The notes beneath the pieces are model-generated. The model was not told the DNA's origin. It was given only the letters and a program-made list of their open reading frames with translations, and ran no database searches. A DNA stretch of 64,000 nt from positions 124,001 to 188,000 of the forward strand of contig NZ_SBJH01000010.1 in the NCBI RefSeq assembly GCF_004368405.1, written 5' to 3'. The position numbers and the translations under genes were made by a program. This stretch comes from Olivibacter sp. XZL3 (GTDB lineage Bacteria; Bacteroidota; Bacteroidia; Sphingobacteriales; Sphingobacteriaceae). Of the stretch, positions 24,614-33,124 are shown in pieces; the stretch's first letter is position 1, and the number at the start of each line of letters is the position of its first letter.

Positions 24614-27600
24614 TTAAAAGGTTGCGTTTACGCCAAAAGTGAAGGTCATCGGCTTTGGATAATCGTGAAACTCGATGCCTTGTGCAAACGTGTCGTCGTA
24701 AGTGGTTACTTCCGGATCATAGCCACTGTAATCTGTAATCAAAAAGAAATTTTGTACAGATGCATATAGCCTCAATCTGCTCAATTTAATTTTACTTAAC
24801 GCATCAGAAGAAAAGTTGTATCCGAGCATTAAGTTTTTACCCCGAATAAAAGAACCGTCTTCCACTTTATGAGAGTCTAATAGCGTATCGTAACGCACGC
24901 CCGCTCCTCTTATTTCAGCAATTGGTGTGTTTTGATTTTCAGGAGTCCACGCGTTTAATACGGTCGCGTAGCTGTTGGCGATACCGGTGCGGTCCTCTGC
25001 GGAGTGTTGACTCATACGGAAAACGTCATTTCCATAAGAATACTGAAGCTCCAATGTAAGGTCTAAATTTTTATAGCGGAATGTATTAAAGAATCCACCA
25101 TAGAAATCGGGAATACCTTTTCCGAGAATGGTCCGGTCGGCATCGTTGATTTGTCCATCATCGTTTAAGTCACGGTATTTAATATCACCGGGTAAACGGT
25201 TGTATCGAGCAGCCTCGGCTTCTTCGGCAGTACTCCAGGTACCTTCCCGTATTAATCCATAGAAGCTACCTACAGGATTGCCTACGCGTAAGATGTTACT
25301 GTTGCTTCCAATAAAGAAGGGATTCATGAAAACGTCTTCGTTGTTGGTGCCGAGTGCGGTAACTTCATTTTTTAAATACGAGAAATTCAGTGCTGAAGTC
25401 CAAGAGAAATCACCCCTGTCGATATTTACCGTATTGATTCCAAACTCGAATCCACTGTTTTTCATATCACCGATATTCGTCATGAGCGTCGTATAACCAC
25501 TGGAGGCGGGTACAGGTGCCGCAAGAAGAAGGTCGGAGGTTTTCTTAATATAGGCATCAAATACGATATTGATCCGATCGTTTAACAAGCCTAAGTCGAA
25601 ACCCGCATTATATTGAGCGGTTTTCTCCCATTTAAGATTTGGGTTAGGCAAGGTGTTAATAACGGTTCCGGCCGATAAACGCCCATCGAAAACGTAGTTG
25701 CCTGATTGTAAATTGGCTCTAGACAAATAGCTGTCGATTTCCGAGTTTCCGGTTAACCCATAGCTTAAACGAAGTTTTAAATTACTTACGGTTTCATTTC
25801 CTTTTAAGAAATCTTCTTCAGAAATACGCCATGCTGCAGCAGCAGAGGGGAAGAATGCGAATTTGTTATTCTCTCCGAAGCGAGAGGAACCATCGAAACG
25901 ACCGGTAACGGTTAATAGATACTTGTCCTTATAGCTGTAATTAGCACGGGCAAAATACGAGTTCATTTGATAGTTTTGTATGCTGGAAGTTGGTGGCATA
26001 GGCGTAGCTCCCATACCGAGGTTGTTCCACTGGTAGAAGTCGTCCGCTATGTCATTAGCCGATGCTTCCCAGTTCAACACTTCAAACTTTTGCGCCTCCG
26101 TACCCAATGTTGCACTGATGTGATGATCTCCGAACGTTTTATTATAGTTTAAGTGGTTTGACCATTGCCAAAAGAATGAACTTTCAGCACCAATTCGGGC
26201 AAAGCTTCTTCCTAAGCCGCCGTCAAAATTTGAAAAACTACTTGCAAAATAAGGTTGATGTTGATCGCGAACATTAGCCCCAATGGTAGTGGTAAAGTCT
26301 AGTCCTTCCAAGATAGTTGCTCTCGCATAGGCATTTCCGGTAAAGACATTGCGTCTGTAGAGCCGTGTGATTTCATCTGCCTGTGCTCTCGGGTTGTCGC
26401 CTGTTTCTAAGCCGTCGTAGTCTTCACGTCTTCCGTAAGTGCCGTCTGGATATTGATAAGGAATAAACGGAACCATTTCAATCATCATACGCGGTGGTAT
26501 ATTTCCACCTACGCCATCGTCTTGGCGACGTTCTGTGTTGTTGGAATAACTGATTGTTCCTCCTACTTTTAGCCAATCACGTACTTGATTGTCGATCACG
26601 GCCCGTGCGCTATACCGCTTTTGGAAGCTGTTTACAATGATACCTTGGTCGTCGAAATAACCTAAGTATAAGCCATAAGTAGAACGCTCGCTTCCTCCCG
26701 TAAAGGATAAATTGTGCGATTGACCAATAGAAGTGCGGGTTAATAAATCTTGCCAGTCAACATCGTATAGAGGCGTCCCATCCGTATTAAAGAGTTCTCT
26801 ATTGCCGAGGGTATTCCCTACGGCATAGCGTCTGTGCTTCTCTGCTGGGTCTTCATAGCGACCTGCCGCAAAGCCTTCAGGGTCGTATTTTGCTGCATTT
26901 CTATAGCCCAGTGCTTCTATTTCCATCCATTCCGCTGAATTTAAAACATCTTGCTTACGGGCCATTTTGTTTACTGTCATGAACGCATCGTAGCTGATCT
27001 GGTTTTGATCGCTTTTACCGCGTTTTGTCGTAATCATAATAACGCCGTTGGCACCGCGCGTACCATAGATAGCGGTTGCCGAAGCGTCTTTCAGTACGTC
27101 GACGGATTCGATATCCCCTGGGTTCAGGGTGGAAATATCTTCGGTAAAGATAATTCCGTCAACTACGTATAATGGCTCATTCGTGGCGTTAATTGAACTA
27201 AAACCGCGTATGCGGACTTGCGTCCGACCGCCGGGCCTTCCCGAGTTAGTAGACGCGTTTACCCCAGCAATACGGCCGCTCAGCGCCTGGTTAACGTTTT
27301 GGGCAGGGCGTTGTGTCAGCTCTTCGGACTTAACGCCTGCTACTGACCCTGTTATGTCTACTTTTCGCTGGGTTCCGTAACCGACAACGACTACCTCGTC
27401 CAAACTTTGGTTATCTTCTTGTAAAACCACGTTGAGCGAGGTGGTATTCCCAACCGGCTTTTCGGTGCTTAAGAAACCGATATAACTGAAAACAAGAATG
27501 TCTGTTGGAGAAGCCTTGATGGTATACTGGCCTTTTTCATTGGTAGTTACACCTTGATTTGTTCCTTTAACAAGAACAGATACTCCAGGGAGTGGTGATT

Positions 27601-27790
27601 GATCCGTTGCACTGGTAACTGTTCCGGTAATTTGTGCCTGTCGTGCCCCAAGAGGAGATTTGGTTACCTTAGCAATAGACATGGTGGTAGACGCTTTTGC
27701 TTGCGTAAGCGTGCCGCCTATTGTCATTAATAAAGCCAAACTCCCTGTTAAGGCTAAATGCTTAATTGGTTTGCTTTTTTGATTGGTCAT
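24614..27790 (-). CDS. SusC/RagA family TonB-linked outer-membrane transporter
   Basis: A 1058-residue TonB-dependent transporter. In order it has a signal peptide (about 1-33), a carboxypeptidase-regulatory-like domain (about 52-125), the SusC signature VVVVGYGTQRKVDITGSV, a plug domain with DGIIFTEDISTLNPGDIESV and the 22-strand barrel ending in an aromatic strand. There is no N-terminal STN domain, so control by an anti-sigma partner is unlikely. Instead, two LacI-type operators lie just upstream and a LacI-family regulator is divergent. It forms a complex with the SusD 21 bp downstream. Confidence 0.96.
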   Translation of the reverse strand: MTNQKSKPIKHLALTGSLALLMTIGGTLTQAKASTTMSIAKVTKSPLGARQAQITGTVTSATDQSPLPGVSVLVKGTNQGVTTNEKGQYTIKASPTDILVFSYIGFLSTEKPVGNTTSLNVVLQEDNQSLDEVVVVGYGTQRKVDITGSVAGVKSEELTQRPAQNVNQALSGRIAGVNASTNSGRPGGRTQVRIRGFSSINATNEPLYVVDGIIFTEDISTLNPGDIESVDVLKDASATAIYGTRGANGVIMITTKRGKSDQNQISYDAFMTVNKMARKQDVLNSAEWMEIEALGYRNAAKYDPEGFAAGRYEDPAEKHRRYAVGNTLGNRELFNTDGTPLYDVDWQDLLTRTSIGQSHNLSFTGGSERSTYGLYLGYFDDQGIIVNSFQKRYSARAVIDNQVRDWLKVGGTISYSNNTERRQDDGVGGNIPPRMMIEMVPFIPYQYPDGTYGRREDYDGLETGDNPRAQADEITRLYRRNVFTGNAYARATILEGLDFTTTIGANVRDQHQPYFASSFSNFDGGLGRSFARIGAESSFFWQWSNHLNYNKTFGDHHISATLGTEAQKFEVLNWEASANDIADDFYQWNNLGMGATPMPPTSSIQNYQMNSYFARANYSYKDKYLLTVTGRFDGSSRFGENNKFAFFPSAAAAWRISEEDFLKGNETVSNLKLRLSYGLTGNSEIDSYLSRANLQSGNYVFDGRLSAGTVINTLPNPNLKWEKTAQYNAGFDLGLLNDRINIVFDAYIKKTSDLLLAAPVPASSGYTTLMTNIGDMKNSGFEFGINTVNIDRGDFSWTSALNFSYLKNEVTALGTNNEDVFMNPFFIGSNSNILRVGNPVGSFYGLIREGTWSTAEEAEAARYNRLPGDIKYRDLNDDGQINDADRTILGKGIPDFYGGFFNTFRYKNLDLTLELQYSYGNDVFRMSQHSAEDRTGIANSYATVLNAWTPENQNTPIAEIRGAGVRYDTLLDSHKVEDGSFIRGKNLMLGYNFSSDALSKIKLSRLRLYASVQNFFLITDYSGYDPEVTTYDDTFAQGIEFHDYPKPMTFTFGVNATF

Positions 27791-27849
27791 AAGTGTTTAA
27801 TAATCAAGTTGTTAATACTTGGTGTGTTTTGATTAATTGGTTTGACGTT

Positions 27850-27867
27850 AACTAAATCGCTTTAGTT
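27850..27867. promoter_or_regulatory. LacI-type operator 1
   Basis: AACTAAATCGCTTTAGTT has perfect 7-base arms (AACTAAA/TTTAGTT) around TCGC, close to the LacI-family pattern with central CG. It lies 60 bp upstream of the SusC ATG and between SusC and the divergent LacI-family gene. Confidence 0.75.
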
Positions 27868-27911
27868 ATTCCGTTCGTAAAAAAGCGAGCTGGTTTTGGT
27901 GCTTCTGAAAA

Positions 27912-27927
27912 GTTAAATCGCTTTAGC
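27912..27927. promoter_or_regulatory. LacI-type operator 2
   Basis: GTTAAATCGCTTTAGC repeats the core TAAATCGCTTTA of operator 1, with centres 61 to 62 bp apart (about six helical turns). Two same-phase sites fit looping or cooperative binding by the adjacent regulator. Confidence 0.7.
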
Positions 27928-28170
27928 AAATTGCTTAAAAAGTAGTTAGTCATCATTTTACGGTTTTGTTAGCTCAATTTTTGTTTACAATTGGCTAACT
28001 TCTTAATAAAAAACGTAATATCAAAGTACTTTATGAAATTTGTGTACAATGGCGGGTAGTTAGCCGATTTTTTAACAATTAATGTGAAAACGATTGCCTT
28101 ATTGTTTAAGTTAAATATTATCTTTACCACAACCATATCAGCTAAACATACGACTACCAATTGGATATCA

Positions 28171-29187
28171 ATGAAAAGAAATAGAATCTCAATTAAAGAT
28201 ATTTCCAAAGCGCTGGGGCTTTCCAATACAACGATCTCTTTTATTCTAAACGGAAAAGCGGAAGAAATGCGAATAAGCGCTCAAGTTGCAGCGCGCGTTT
28301 TGGCCTATGTAAAGGAGGTTGGTTACACGCCGAACTATTTAGCAAGAGGATTAGTAACAGGGAAGACAAACACGATAGGATTTATTGTAGAGAATATTGG
28401 TAATCCCTTTTTTTCGCAAATAGCCTCTTTAATAGAAGAACAGGCCTATAACAATGGTTATAAAATAATTTATAGCAGTACGAATGGCGAGAAAGCGAAA
28501 GCGTTGGAGTTGATACGCATGTTCAGAGATCGGGGGGTGGACGGTTATATTCTTTGTCCGACAGAAGGACTGGAAGAGGAGATTACGCAGCTTAGGGAGG
28601 AAAACAGACCGGTCGTTTTGTTTGATAGGTATTTGCCAGCGGTAGATTCGCACTATATCGGAATCAGCAATGAGGATGCTATGTACAACGCTTGTAAACA
28701 CTTAGCAGATAAAGGCAAGAAGCATATAGCTTTAATTACGACAGACTCCCAACAAACACAGATGTTAAGCAGGCTCGAAGGATACCGGAAACTGCTCAAA
28801 GAACGAAATCTGACAGCGTATATTCTATCTGTTCCTTATGAGGAAAGAAGAGAGCGGCTGCAATTGGATCTTGAAAATTTCCTGGAAAACAACGGTATTA
28901 TAGACGGTATCTGTTTTGCAACGAACTATCTTGCGGTGGGTGGACTGGAGGTGCTGAGGCGTAATCAAATTAAAATTCCTTCTCATATTGCCGTTGTTGC
29001 ATTCGACGACAATGAGGCGCTTCGCCTGTTCCAGCCCGGTATAACCGCCGTGGCCCAACCACTTGAAGATATGGCAAAGCTCATTATCGACAGATTGCTT
29101 ATCGACTTAAAGCTTGGGAAGGTAACCGATAAAACCTTTCATAAAGAACTGCCTGCACGATTGATCGTTAGGGAATCGACTGGATAA
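28171..29187 (+). CDS. LacI/GalR family transcriptional regulator
   Basis: A 338-residue regulator from the ATG at 28171. The helix-turn-helix IKDISKALGLSNTTISFILN is at the very N-terminus of this start, whereas the longer frame from 28084 adds 29 unrelated residues. The hinge GYTPNYLARGLVTGKTNTIG is followed by a periplasmic-binding-like effector domain. It is divergent from susC, with two TAAATCGCTTTA operators in the gap, and very likely represses the SusC/SusD genes and perhaps itself until a sugar binds. The effector is unknown. Confidence 0.95.
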   Translation: MKRNRISIKDISKALGLSNTTISFILNGKAEEMRISAQVAARVLAYVKEVGYTPNYLARGLVTGKTNTIGFIVENIGNPFFSQIASLIEEQAYNNGYKIIYSSTNGEKAKALELIRMFRDRGVDGYILCPTEGLEEEITQLREENRPVVLFDRYLPAVDSHYIGISNEDAMYNACKHLADKGKKHIALITTDSQQTQMLSRLEGYRKLLKERNLTAYILSVPYEERRERLQLDLENFLENNGIIDGICFATNYLAVGGLEVLRRNQIKIPSHIAVVAFDDNEALRLFQPGITAVAQPLEDMAKLIIDRLLIDLKLGKVTDKTFHKELPARLIVRESTG

Positions 29188-29214
29188 GCGTTGTCGGACA
29201 GTCGTGAATATTGA

Positions 29215-29775
29215 TCAGCGGTTCCATCTCGGAATTTCCAGGTCGAATCCGAACAAATCAAGTGCACGCGCCACTGTATGCGTAACCATTTCATCCAATG
29301 ATTGGGGTTGCATGTAGAATGCAGGCACCGGTGGCATGATGATACCACCCATTTCAGTTACTTGTAACATGGTTTTTAGATGCCCGGCATGCAAAGGAGT
29401 TTCCCTAAAAAGGAGAACTAGTTTTCTCCTTTCTTTTAAGGTGACATCGGCGGCTCTCGATAAAAGTGAACTCGTTACGCCAGTGGCGATTTCGGACATC
29501 GTTTTTACCGAACAGGGGGCGATTAGCATACCCATCGTTTTAAACGAACCGCTGGAAATCGCTGCGCCAACATCCGATAACGCATACACTTTATGCGCTA
29601 AGGCTGCCAACTGATCGTGCTTATAACTCGTTTCATACGTCCTTACCATTTCGGCCGCTTTGCTTATAATAAGGTGTGTTTCAACTTCCAGTTCGCGCAG
29701 TAGTTCCAAAGCTTTTATTCCATATTGAATGCCTGTTGCCCCGCTGATACCCACAACTAGTCTTTTTTTGTTCAT
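29215..29775 (-). CDS. ubiX: flavin prenyltransferase, UbiX/Pad1 family
   Basis: Transfers a dimethylallyl group to FMN to make prenylated FMN, the cofactor of UbiD-type decarboxylases. The 186-residue protein has the family features VGISGATGIQYGIKALELL at the N-terminus, APCSVKTMSEIATG and the C-terminal RRKLVLLFRETPLH and MPPVPAFY segments. Size is typical. It follows the gamma-glutamyltransferase gene by 15 bp on the same strand. A UbiD partner is not in the window. Confidence 0.94.
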   Translation of the reverse strand: MNKKRLVVGISGATGIQYGIKALELLRELEVETHLIISKAAEMVRTYETSYKHDQLAALAHKVYALSDVGAAISSGSFKTMGMLIAPCSVKTMSEIATGVTSSLLSRAADVTLKERRKLVLLFRETPLHAGHLKTMLQVTEMGGIIMPPVPAFYMQPQSLDEMVTHTVARALDLFGFDLEIPRWNR

Positions 29776-29790
29776 TTTCTTTCAAAGGCT

Positions 29791-31707
29791 TTACCAACCA
29801 ATACCATAATCTTCTCCATGATTACTACTTCCTCCCCAAAAAGTATGATGGTCTTGATCGACAAAGATAGCATTTATCGGGCCGCTCGTACGTTCTCCAA
29901 AGCTCATGTTATACCCCATTTGTTCTAAGGTCTTCCTAACTTCCTCGCTGGTATTGTTCTTGAGTAGAATACTGCCTGATTTAGGCATTCTGTCTTTCGT
30001 TTTGGTACCGCCGAGTGATAGCCATAGTTGGTTGCTGTTAATGTTTGCCGCTTCACTTGCTTGTTGCACGGTCATACCGAATTCAACGGTATTAAGAAAG
30101 AACTGAAGCAGGTTTTGGTCTTGTGTATCTCCGCCCTGTACAGCAAAGGCTAAAAAAGGTTTGCCGTCCTTCAAGGCTAGGGAGGGTGTTAAGGTTACAC
30201 GTGGACGTTTTCCGGGTTGTACCACGTTATAAGGGCTGATGGTGGAGTCGAGAACAAAGCTCTGTAGTCTTTGGCTCATGCCCACGCCCGTGTTTCCGGC
30301 GATGCAAGCAGGAACCCAGCCTCCACTGGGCGTAATGGCAATCAGCCATCCATCTTTGTCGGCAGCAACGACACTGGTTGTGCCCCGCCAGAGGCGATCA
30401 TGATACAGGCTGTCTTCCAAGGCTTGTTTATTTAATAGAGCGTGGTTACCTGCATCGTGTTTAGGGACAAAATCTTTGATCTGTTGATTGCTACTGGTGT
30501 CCAGTAAGGATTGTCTTTTCGTTAAAAGCTCTTCAAAGGGGTTTTTTGCGCCTTCGAAAGGAAAAGGGTCGCCCGGCAAGGCAATAGCGAGGTTCTTGTT
30601 TTTAGGTATCGAAGCTGCGCGTGATTTGGCATACGTTTTATCAAGAAGTCCTTTAATAGGAGGCCGCGGTTTAAAATAAGGGTCTCCATAATAAAAATCA
30701 CGATCGGCAAATGCCAAATTCATGGCTTGATAAAGTGTGTGAATATAGTCGGCAGAATTGTAACCCATTTTCTTTAAGTCGAAGTTTTCAAGAATATTCA
30801 GACTCTGCAACAGGGCTGGTCCTTGCGTCCATTCTTGAAGTTTGTATACCTCGACACCTCGATAATTTACATGAAGTGGTTCTTCCTCGATGGGTGCCCA
30901 ATTGGCTAAATCCTCTTTGGTGATTAACCCGCCTTGTTCCGCTGAACCGCGGACAAATTCATCCGCAATGTCTCCCTTATAAAAGCGGTTATAGGCGTTC
31001 ATGATCGCATCTGCTCTGCTTTTACCTTGCTGCAGCGCCTGCTGTTCGGCCTCAACAAGTTTGTTAAGCGTGGCTAATAGCTGAGGCTGCCTAAAAATTT
31101 CTCCGGCAACGGGAGCTTCCCGCTCTTCGCCAAGATGCGGTAGAAAAACATTTTTGCTGTAAGGCCATGCCTTTATTTTTTCTTTGTTGCGTTCAATGCT
31201 ATTGGCGGTTTGTGCGTCAATCGGATAGCCGGAGGCCATTTCCATCGCTGGCGCTAAAACGTCTTTTAAACTGAGTGAACCGTATTTTGCCAACATATAG
31301 CAAATCCCGCCCGGCGTACCGGGTGTTACGGCAGCCAAAGGACCGTACTCCGGAGGGAATTCGTAGCCTTTATTTTTAAAGAAATCGACGGTTGCGCCTG
31401 TAGGAGCAACGCCTAATGCGTTGATGGCGATCACTTTCTTCGTCGTCGGGTTAAAAATTAAAGCCTGTGTTTCCCCTCCCCAGCTCAGCACATCCCACAT
31501 GGTACAAGTAGCCGCCAACATCGCGCATGCGGCGTCAATGGCATTTCCGCCTTTTTGAAAGGTCATAGCGCCTGCGGTAGCAGCCAAAGGCTTACCGGTA
31601 ATGGCCATCCAATTTTTGCCGTGGAGCGGTGGTTTTTGGGTTTGCTGACCGAGTGATAGCGTCGGGAATAAAAAGAAGGAGCAGAGGAATAGGGAAAAAT
31701 ACTTCAT
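29791..31707 (-). CDS. gamma-glutamyltransferase family protein
   Basis: An exported N-terminal-nucleophile hydrolase of 638 residues with a signal peptide ending near LSLGQQ. The processing site and catalytic Thr are best placed at Thr443 in RGTTSVVAADKDG, aligned with the classical TTHYSVVDKDG; the His and first Ser are replaced. The oxyanion and small-subunit segments follow, including RPRVTLTPSLALKDGKP and a GGD. The relation to classical GGT is clear, but it may belong to a divergent subfamily with another acyl donor. It likely acts in the periplasm on glutathione or related gamma-glutamyl compounds. Confidence 0.88.
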   Translation of the reverse strand: MKYFSLFLCSFFLFPTLSLGQQTQKPPLHGKNWMAITGKPLAATAGAMTFQKGGNAIDAACAMLAATCTMWDVLSWGGETQALIFNPTTKKVIAINALGVAPTGATVDFFKNKGYEFPPEYGPLAAVTPGTPGGICYMLAKYGSLSLKDVLAPAMEMASGYPIDAQTANSIERNKEKIKAWPYSKNVFLPHLGEEREAPVAGEIFRQPQLLATLNKLVEAEQQALQQGKSRADAIMNAYNRFYKGDIADEFVRGSAEQGGLITKEDLANWAPIEEEPLHVNYRGVEVYKLQEWTQGPALLQSLNILENFDLKKMGYNSADYIHTLYQAMNLAFADRDFYYGDPYFKPRPPIKGLLDKTYAKSRAASIPKNKNLAIALPGDPFPFEGAKNPFEELLTKRQSLLDTSSNQQIKDFVPKHDAGNHALLNKQALEDSLYHDRLWRGTTSVVAADKDGWLIAITPSGGWVPACIAGNTGVGMSQRLQSFVLDSTISPYNVVQPGKRPRVTLTPSLALKDGKPFLAFAVQGGDTQDQNLLQFFLNTVEFGMTVQQASEAANINSNQLWLSLGGTKTKDRMPKSGSILLKNNTSEEVRKTLEQMGYNMSFGERTSGPINAIFVDQDHHTFWGGSSNHGEDYGIGW

Positions 31708-31998
31708 ATGAAAATAACAGATTTTTGATATAAGTCAAACTTAGATAAATTCCGCTTTTTTCACAAGTACTCATTTTCTTTTTGGCGTTCACGCTTTCCT
31801 CATTTCAATGACGGAGCTATATGATTGGGAGCTTGTTTCATAGCCGAAAAGACATGTAAAAATCGGGTGATGTGCTGTTGCCGAATTGGCAGCGCAGATA
31901 ATTTAAATCGGTAAGTATAAAAATCCGAGCACCTATGTCAAATGTAGAAAAGAACAATCAAATTATAAGCTTTACTGTTATAGGATAAAAGGTTACAT

Positions 31999-33033
31999 AT
32001 GAATAATATATCGCTCTATTTACCCAATAGACTGCAAGGGAGAGAGGCCCTGTTACTCGCTGCCGATATAGGCGGAACCAAAACCAGTTTGGGCACTTTT
32101 AAAGTAAAAGGTACAGTGATTACGTTGCTGAATGAACAAACGTTTCCTTCAAGCGGGTATCTTTCATTTGACGACATCTTGGATGAATATCTACAAGGGT
32201 ACGTAGATTCACCTCCGAACATTTTATCCATCGGCGTTGCGGGTCCGGTTGTTGATCATGCAGTGAAACTAACCAATCTCTCTTGGAATATTGATGCGAG
32301 ATTGATACAACAAAACAGAGGTTGGGACAAGGTCTGTTTGTTGAATGATTTGGAAGCGACGGCTTACGGATTGGCAGGCGTGGCAGAAGATGACGTTGCG
32401 ACCATCTATTCCGGAGTGCAACAAGACGGGAATATTGCGGTATTGGCGCCAGGTACTGGCTTGGGTGAAGCAGGTTTATTTTGGGATGGTGCATTTTATC
32501 GGCCTTTTGCCACAGAAGGTGGACACAGTGAATTCGCTCCCCGCACGGAGCTGGATATAGAGCTGTTTCGTTATTTGCGAAAGAGCAGCCGATTGATCAG
32601 TTGGGAACACTTGATTTCCGGTGCCGGCATTTACAGCATATACAGTTTCCTACGGGATGTGAAGGGATACAAGGAGCCGGCTTGGCTGAGTGAAAAGCTC
32701 CGGGCAGACGACCCGGCGGCAGTGGTTAGTCATACAGCAATGCGCGAGCTTAATGATGCATGTGTTAAAGCGATGCAATTGTTTGTGAGTTATATGGCGC
32801 GGGAGGCCACGAGTTTGGTCCTCAAATTAAAAGCCACAGGTGGCCTGTTCCTCGGCGGCGGAATTCCGCCAAAGATTTATCCACTTTTACGGAATGAGCT
32901 TTTTCGTGAACAGTTTGTTCAGAGTGATCGTATGGAGCGTTTATTGCAAGATGTTCCTATTCATCTCATATTAAAAAGTCGGACTGCACTCATCGGGGCG
33001 GCTTATTATGGTGCTTTTGGTGAAGATATTTAG
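31999..33033 (+). CDS. glk: glucokinase
   Basis: Phosphorylates glucose with ATP. The 344-residue protein belongs to the bacterial glucokinase (Glk) family of the ASKHA fold: AADIGGTKTSLG is the phosphate-1 motif, SIGVAGPVVDH and LLNDLEATAYGL flank the sugar site, LAPGTGLGEAGLFWDG is the phosphate-2 segment and TEGGHSEFAPR carries sugar-binding Glu/His. The gene stands alone, 291 bp from the divergent GGT gene. It would feed glucose from the GH31 enzyme or transporters into glucose-6-phosphate and, through phosphoglucomutase, glycogen. Confidence 0.94.
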   Translation: MNNISLYLPNRLQGREALLLAADIGGTKTSLGTFKVKGTVITLLNEQTFPSSGYLSFDDILDEYLQGYVDSPPNILSIGVAGPVVDHAVKLTNLSWNIDARLIQQNRGWDKVCLLNDLEATAYGLAGVAEDDVATIYSGVQQDGNIAVLAPGTGLGEAGLFWDGAFYRPFATEGGHSEFAPRTELDIELFRYLRKSSRLISWEHLISGAGIYSIYSFLRDVKGYKEPAWLSEKLRADDPAAVVSHTAMRELNDACVKAMQLFVSYMAREATSLVLKLKATGGLFLGGGIPPKIYPLLRNELFREQFVQSDRMERLLQDVPIHLILKSRTALIGAAYYGAFGEDI

Positions 33034-33072
33034 TCGTTCCGCTTTAAGAGCGAAATGTTACTGCGAATTTTT

Positions 33073-33080
33073 TACTTTTG
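33073..33080 (+). promoter_or_regulatory. -7 box of the helicase gene
   Basis: TACTTTTG matches TAnnTTTG and lies 44 bp before the helicase ATG. No clear -33 element is seen. Confidence 0.45.
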
Positions 33081-33124
33081 TTGATTAAATCCTTCTTACA
33101 AATTCTCGCAGATCACCACATTCA

